NCBI RefSeq assembly: GCF_001427585.1
Contig: NZ_LMGY01000015.1
Location: 149,850-213,849 of the forward strand
From: Pseudoxanthomonas sp. Root630
Lineage (GTDB): Bacteria; Pseudomonadota; Gammaproteobacteria; Xanthomonadales; Xanthomonadaceae
Direction: 5' to 3'
DNA length: 64,000 bases
Each line of letters opens with the position of its first letter. Positions within the stretch are counted from its first letter, which is position 1. This document shows, piece by piece, positions 59,703-64,000 of this stretch. A program made the position numbers and the translations under genes. The notes under the pieces were generated by a model. The model ran no database searches and was not told the DNA's origin. It saw only the letters and a list, made by a program, of their open reading frames with translations.

Positions 59703-60374
59703 TCACCGTGTAATCCGCACCGCGCCCAGCGCCTCTTGCAGGCGTGCGTGCGCAGTCGCTTCATCGAAAGGCGGCGTTGCCGGCGGGTCGTAGACCTCCG
59801 GACGCGTGCCGGTCACCCGCAGGTCGATGGCGATGCAGCGCCCGTTGCGTACCGAACGATAGGCATCGACCGACTGGTAGTGGCTCATCGCCGCATCGGC
59901 GGCGCGGAAGTGACGGAATGGCTGGCCGTCGATGCGGATCTCGTCAGGCGCTTCGGTGGTCGCGCCTTCGGGTGGATCCAGGCACGTCACCACCGCATGG
60001 CTGTCGGTGCTGGTGCCGACGCGCAGTTCGGCGGAGGTGATCTTGTCAGAGCCGTCCAGCACCAGCGCGACCAGCGGTTCGCCGCGCACGTCGGGGGCGG
60101 CGAAGGTCTTCCAGGCACCACCGGAGAGAGAGTCGCGCGTGAAGTCGCGGCGCAGCGCGAAGCCAGGAGTGGGCGCAAGCGCGATGCCGATGTCATCGTC
60201 GGAGAACTGGAACTGCGGCGCTTCGCGTCCCGTCACCGGCGGCGCCGGATCGGCGATCTCGGCCGCGGTCTGCGTCGCGGGGTCGACCCCTTCCAGCTTG
60301 GGCGCGCGGTCGCAGCCGACGAGGAGCGTGGCGGCAACGGCGGCAAACAGGGGAACACGGACGATGGGTTTCAT
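59703..60374 (-). CDS. Lipoprotein of unknown function
   Basis: A lipobox (LLVGC at about residue 21) shows attachment to the envelope. The 223-residue protein has a short linker, then a globular part with a conserved-looking HYQSVDAYRSVRNGRCIAID segment containing a cysteine. I do not recognise the family. A strong GGAGGAG is placed before the ATG at 60374. Confidence 0.7.
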   Translation of the reverse strand: MKPIVRVPLFAAVAATLLVGCDRAPKLEGVDPATQTAAEIADPAPPVTGREAPQFQFSDDDIGIALAPTPGFALRRDFTRDSLSGGAWKTFAAPDVRGEPLVALVLDGSDKITSAELRVGTSTDSHAVVTCLDPPEGATTEAPDEIRIDGQPFRHFRAADAAMSHYQSVDAYRSVRNGRCIAIDLRVTGTRPEVYDPPATPPFDEATAHARLQEALGAVRITR

Positions 60375-60471
60375 GGCGCTCTCCTCCGCAACGGTCGCGT
60401 CGAGTCTGCCAAGCCGTGCGTGAAGCCGGTGCCAGTATCGTTTCCTTACCACCGAATGCGTCGAAGCAAAC

Positions 60472-61026
60472 CTATCTGACAGGCGGAGGAGGTGGAGGTG
60501 GCGGTTCCCCTCCCGTGCGATCAGCAATCCAGCTTGGGGGATAGGCCTGCGGCAGCGGCTTGATGCCATAGATGGCTTGGATGACCGGAAGAATCTCGGG
60601 GCCGCGCAAGTTGTTCTTCAGATTTTCGGGATCGTAGAAGCCGTCGAGATCGAGCAGCGAGCCATCCGCAGCTGCCAAAGGAATCGTGTCGCCCTTCGCA
60701 TTCGTGGCAATCAGGTAGTGGTGTCCAACAACAAGATGGAGTCCCCCGCACGATGTGCTCTTGAAAGTCAGATTCCTGTAGCCGGATGCATCTCCAAAGA
60801 GACTCTGCACAGGCGTGATGGTGCCTTCAGACCAAACCTTGCGAGCAGAGGCGCCAACGGTTTCCTCCCGGTAACGCGTTTCATCGAGTCGGAAGACAAA
60901 AACCACCGTTGCACGCTTCAGTGCAGATCGGAACGTCGGAGGGTCCGGATAAGAACACGCGTGCGCCGCAACTGGCGCGCATGAAAGCGAGAATCCAAAC
61001 AAGAAACCTGCAGTCCACTTGACCAT
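60472..61026 (-). CDS. Secreted protein with a possible NTR/TIMP-like start
   Basis: A signal peptide (GFLFGFSLSCAPVAAHA) ends just before ACSYPDPPTFRSALKRATVV. A mature protein that begins with Cys, followed by a segment ending VVFVFRLDE, resembles the NTR/TIMP fold. A second cysteine pair is possible in TSCGGLHL. The C terminus ends in a run of prolines. GGGGGG is placed 5 bases before the ATG at 61026. Its GC content is visibly lower than that of its neighbours. The identification is tentative. Confidence 0.6.
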   Translation of the reverse strand: MVKWTAGFLFGFSLSCAPVAAHACSYPDPPTFRSALKRATVVFVFRLDETRYREETVGASARKVWSEGTITPVQSLFGDASGYRNLTFKSTSCGGLHLVVGHHYLIATNAKGDTIPLAAADGSLLDLDGFYDPENLKNNLRGPEILPVIQAIYGIKPLPQAYPPSWIADRTGGEPPPPPPPPVR

Positions 61027-61051
61027 GACGACCCCCCTACACTGAGAGCGA

Positions 61052-61840
61052 CTATCGCCCCGCCGATGAGTGGCGGTCAATCGAACGCGGTAGCACTGAA
61101 AGTTGCTGCAATGCCTCAGCCGCGGTCGCCCGCCATACGTGGTCCACCTCCGCGGACAGCGCCGTCGGTTCCGGATTGATCTCCACCACGGTCGCGCCGT
61201 GGCGTCGCGCCAGCGCGGGCAGGCCGGCCGCGGGATACACCAGGCCCGACGTCCCCACCACCAGCATCAACGCACAACGCTCGGCGGCGTCCACCGCAGA
61301 CGCCCACGCATCGTCCGGCAGGGCTTCGCCGAACCACACCACGCCCGGGCGGATCCGGTCGCCGCACGCTGTGCAGCGCATCGGTTCGACGCGTTGCGCG
61401 CCTTCCATGTAGTCGTCGAGCGCCGTGTGCGCGCGGCCGCAGGCGAAGCAGCGCAGCGCGAACAGGCTGCCATGCACGTGCCCATCGACGACGCTGCCGG
61501 CGCGCTCGTGCAGGTCGTCGACGTTCTGGGTGACCAGCGACAGCGGCACGTGCCGCGCCAGCTCCGCCAGTGCGCGGTGGCCGGCATTCGGCTGCGCATC
61601 GCGCACCCCTTGCATGCGCCAGCGGTACCAGCCCCAGACCAGCGCGGGATCCTCGCGCCACGCGTCGGCGGTCGCCAGGCGCATCGGGTCGAAGCGCGAC
61701 CACAGGCTGTCGCGCGTGCCACGGAAGGTGGGAATGCCGCTTTCGGCCGACATGCCGGCGCCGGTCAGCACGCAGACGATGCCGCCGCCGTCGATCGTCC
61801 GGCGCAGCGCCCCGGCGACCGCAGCAGGCACGGTGTCCAT
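61052..61840 (-). CDS. cobB: Class III sirtuin, NAD-dependent protein deacylase (CobB/SIRT5 type)
   Basis: The 262-residue protein has the sirtuin motifs GAGMSAESGIPTFRG, TQNVDDLHERAG, and the catalytic His123 in GHVHGSLF. Zinc is held by Cys131, Cys134, Cys156 and Cys159. The Tyr72-x2-Arg75 pair (WYRWRM) is the signature of SIRT5-like enzymes that remove succinyl and malonyl groups. It lies 4 bases after zapE on the same strand. Confidence 0.93.
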   Translation of the reverse strand: MDTVPAAVAGALRRTIDGGGIVCVLTGAGMSAESGIPTFRGTRDSLWSRFDPMRLATADAWREDPALVWGWYRWRMQGVRDAQPNAGHRALAELARHVPLSLVTQNVDDLHERAGSVVDGHVHGSLFALRCFACGRAHTALDDYMEGAQRVEPMRCTACGDRIRPGVVWFGEALPDDAWASAVDAAERCALMLVVGTSGLVYPAAGLPALARRHGATVVEINPEPTALSAEVDHVWRATAAEALQQLSVLPRSIDRHSSAGR

Positions 61841-61844
61841 CGGC

Positions 61845-62996
61845 TCAGGCCTTGTGCGGCGTGGCGAGGTACTCGGCGCTCTGCATCTCGATCAGCCGCG
61901 AGGCGGTGCGTTCGAACGCGCCCTGCAGGCGCGAGCCGGTGTACAGCGTGGTCGGCGCGGTGGCTGCGGTGCAGACCAGGTTGACGTGGCGGTCGTACAG
62001 CTCGTCTATCAGGTTCACGAAGCGGCGCGCGGCATCCTCGTTCAACGCATCGAAATGCGGGATGCCCCCGAGCAGCACGGTGTTGAATTCGTGCGCGACC
62101 TCGATGTAGTCGGTCGTGCCGCGCGGACCCTCGCACAACGCGGCGAAATCGAACCACGCGATGCTCTTGCCGCGGCCGCGCACCGGAATCTTGCGGCTGT
62201 CGATCTCGATATTGCCGGCGTGCGCGTCCTCGCCACCCGTCAGCTCGCGCCAGCGCGAGGCCAGCCAGGCATCGGATTCGCCATCCAGCGGCGCGCGGTA
62301 CACCGGCGAGCGCGTCAGTGCGCGCAGGCGGTAGTCTTCCTGGCCGTCCGAACGCAGCACCACGCAGTGTTGTTGCAGCAGGTCGATCGCCGGCAGGAAT
62401 CCCGCGCGCTGCAGGCCGTCCTTGTACAGGTTCTGCGGCGCGGTGTTGGAGGTCGTCACCAGGGTGATGCCTTCGGCGAACATGCGTTCAAGCAGCCGCG
62501 CCAGCAACATCGCATCGCCGATGTCGGTGACGAAGAACTCGTCCAGCACCAGCACGCGCAGCTTGCCGCGCGCCTCGCGCACGATCTTCGCCAACGGATC
62601 GCTCTCGCCCGCATGCAGGCGCAGGCGTTCGTGCACGCCGCGCATGAAGCGGTGGAAGTGCGTGCGGTACTTGCCGCCGCCCTCGCCGTGCGCCTTGTTC
62701 TGCGAGACCGAGTACGTCGGCAGCGGCAGGCTGTCGTAGAACAGATCCACCAGGAAGGTCTTGCCGCGTCCCACTTCGCCCCAGTAGTACAGGCCCTTCA
62801 CCGTCTCCGGCGCCTTGCCGAACAGTCGGCCGAACAGGCCCGGCGCGCTGTCGCCGGCGAGGAGTGCAGTGTGGATGCGGTCCAGCTCGGCGAGCGCGGG
62901 ATGCTGCGCCGGGTCGTCCTGCCACTGGCCCTGCACCGCACCGCGTGCGTACACCTGCGACGGCGTCAGGGCCGTCCCTTGAGCGTCGTCCGCCAT
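61845..62996 (-). CDS. zapE: Cell-division ATPase ZapE (AFG1 family)
   Basis: ZapE is an AAA-type ATPase that acts at the division ring during stress. Walker A is GEVGRGKT at residues 73-80, and Walker B is LRVLVLDEFFVTDI. The SNTAPQNLYKDGLQR segment is diagnostic of the AFG1/ZapE family. The length (383) is normal. Its ATG overlaps the stop of the upstream hydrolase gene (ATGA), and the sirtuin gene follows, giving a three-gene unit. Confidence 0.92.
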   Translation of the reverse strand: MADDAQGTALTPSQVYARGAVQGQWQDDPAQHPALAELDRIHTALLAGDSAPGLFGRLFGKAPETVKGLYYWGEVGRGKTFLVDLFYDSLPLPTYSVSQNKAHGEGGGKYRTHFHRFMRGVHERLRLHAGESDPLAKIVREARGKLRVLVLDEFFVTDIGDAMLLARLLERMFAEGITLVTTSNTAPQNLYKDGLQRAGFLPAIDLLQQHCVVLRSDGQEDYRLRALTRSPVYRAPLDGESDAWLASRWRELTGGEDAHAGNIEIDSRKIPVRGRGKSIAWFDFAALCEGPRGTTDYIEVAHEFNTVLLGGIPHFDALNEDAARRFVNLIDELYDRHVNLVCTAATAPTTLYTGSRLQGAFERTASRLIEMQSAEYLATPHKA

Positions 62997-63655
62997 CACG
63001 CCGGCACGTAGGCTTTCATCGCGTGCTTGATGGCGCCGCGCAGGTCCATCAGCTTGCGGTGGAAGAAGTGGCTGGTCTCCGGCATGCGGATCAACTCCGG
63101 CGGATGCTTCAGCGTGTCGATCCAGTCGTAGACCGCCTGCGGCTCGACGATCTCGTCCTCCTCGCCCTGGATCACCAGCCACGGACACGTGGGCGGCGTG
63201 ATCGCGGCGAAGTCCCAACGGCCGGCCGGCGGCGCGATCGACACCAGCGCATCCGGTTGCAGGCCCTCGGTGGCGCGCAGCGACACGTAGGCGCCGAAGC
63301 TGAAGCCGGCCAGCCACAACCGCGTGCCGGGTCGCTGCTCGCGCACCCACGCCACGACGGCGCGCAGGTCGTCCACTTCACCATCGCCCTGGTCGAACAG
63401 GCCGGCCGAGGCGCCGGTGCCTCGGAAGTTGAAGCGCACGGTCACCGCACCCAGTTCACGCAGGCTGCGCGCGGCCATCACCACGACCTTGTTGTGCATG
63501 GTGCCGCCCTCGGTGGGTAACGGATGGCAGACCACGGCGGTGACCGGTGCCACCGGCGCGCCGTCTTCCGGCCAGTCGACGTGGGCTTCGAGCGCGCCGT
63601 CCGGGCCGTCGAGGGTGATCGGGCCGGAGGCCGTGGGGAAGGCGGGGTTCGTCAT
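62996..63655 (-). CDS. Cytoplasmic alpha/beta-hydrolase
   Basis: The 219-residue protein lacks a signal peptide. GFSFGAYVSL carries the nucleophile Ser, a GEEDEIVEPQ loop may carry the acid, and ETSHFFHRKL gives the His. The CHPLPTEGGTMHNK segment near residue 44 is typical of a small cytoplasmic dienelactone-hydrolase-like family. The substrate is unknown. It is the first gene of the unit with zapE and the sirtuin. Confidence 0.82.
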   Translation of the reverse strand: MTNPAFPTASGPITLDGPDGALEAHVDWPEDGAPVAPVTAVVCHPLPTEGGTMHNKVVVMAARSLRELGAVTVRFNFRGTGASAGLFDQGDGEVDDLRAVVAWVREQRPGTRLWLAGFSFGAYVSLRATEGLQPDALVSIAPPAGRWDFAAITPPTCPWLVIQGEEDEIVEPQAVYDWIDTLKHPPELIRMPETSHFFHRKLMDLRGAIKHAMKAYVPA

Positions 63656-63785
63656 GCGGCCATGATAAGCCCTGCGCCTCGACGCATTCCGCCATCCCGG
63701 TGGAACGCACTACCGACGAAAGCCCAAGCGCATCGTGCGGCCGGGTATGCGATCCTGCGGTCCCCACGTCGTATCCCGCTGCACC

Positions 63786-64000
63786 ATGGCATTCGATGCC
63801 TTTGCCCTGATCCTGACGATGCTGGCGCTCGGCATGGCATTCGCACGCCTGCGTGCCTTCCCCGACAACGCGGGCGACGTCATCAACCGCGTCGTGCTGT
63901 ACGTCTGCCTGCCCGCGGCCATGCTGACCTACGTGCCGCGCCTGCGCCTGGATACGTCGTTGATGGGCGTGGTGGTCACGCCGTGGCTGCTGACCCTGGC
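63786..64000 (+). CDS. AEC-family transporter, N-terminal part (cut by the window end)
   Basis: The frame opens at the ATG at 63786 and runs off the end of the window. The 71 visible residues include FALILTMLALGMAFARLRAF, NRVVLYVCLPAAMLTYVPRL and the start of a third helix, the pattern of auxin-efflux-carrier-type transporters of organic anions. The substrate is not known. Confidence 0.65.
   Translation, partial: MAFDAFALILTMLALGMAFARLRAFPDNAGDVINRVVLYVCLPAAMLTYVPRLRLDTSLMGVVVTPWLLTL

Noticed and set aside
1-64000. tRNA, rRNA, CRISPR arrays, insertion sequences
   Set aside because: I looked for cloverleaf-type tRNA ends, regular direct repeats with spacers, and transposase-like frames and saw none. 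This was by eye; tRNAscan-SE and a CRISPR finder would be decisive.

Overview
The window is GC-rich DNA, tightly packed with genes on both strands, and looks like the chromosome of a gammaproteobacterium of the Xanthomonadaceae/Lysobacteraceae (Pseudoxanthomonas, Lysobacter, Stenotrophomonas or a close relative). The reasons are a FabV-type enoyl-ACP reductase with the Y-x8-K motif, a complete mlaFEDCBA operon with mlaA at its end, a contiguous recC-recB-recD operon, many secreted proteases and hydrolases, and two families of intergenic palindromic repeats of the xanthomonad/pseudomonad type. No rRNA, tRNA, CRISPR array, insertion sequence or intact prophage was seen.

Layout. 1-7.7 kb: end of an outer-membrane receptor, rhomboid protease, a TerC-family manganese exporter behind a yybP-ykoY riboswitch, an RlmI-like rRNA methyltransferase, fabV, an amino-acid permease with a coupled small secreted protein, and a SUFU-domain protein. 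7.8-22.4 kb: rmuC, the mla lipid-transport operon, and recCBD. 22.4-29.6 kb: a more accessory stretch with small unknown genes (one pair perhaps of phage origin), a membrane-anchored Mrr-like nuclease, and a BlaI/M56-protease/serine-hydrolase/PDZ module behind tandem operators. 29.6-43 kb: membrane and secreted proteins, folE, ychJ, two paralogous M20 amidohydrolases on either side of a TauE/SafE transporter, a permease, purU, an I78 inhibitor, a periplasmic Ntn hydrolase and a Tat-exported beta-lactamase-fold protein. 43-52.3 kb: metE and nrdAB, each behind its own cobalamin riboswitch; nrdAB also has two NrdR-like boxes on its promoter. 52.3-64 kb: a DOPA-dioxygenase-like protein, hglS, a fatty-acid hydroxylase, an EF-hand protein, an OmpR/EnvZ-type pair, esterases, a class III sirtuin, zapE, and the start of an AEC transporter.

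The strongest theme is RNA-level metal and vitamin control. Three riboswitches can be read directly: one Mn2+ and two cobalamin. Both cobalamin switches precede B12-independent enzymes (MetE and class Ia ribonucleotide reductase), which predicts B12-dependent counterparts (MetH and NrdJ) elsewhere in the genome. Nothing here is clearly a wholly new system. The best candidates for undescribed biology are the two inverted-pair repeat families, the BlaI-controlled serine-hydrolase module, the triplicated-domain PDZ protein, and the small gene pair near 23.1-23.75 kb.
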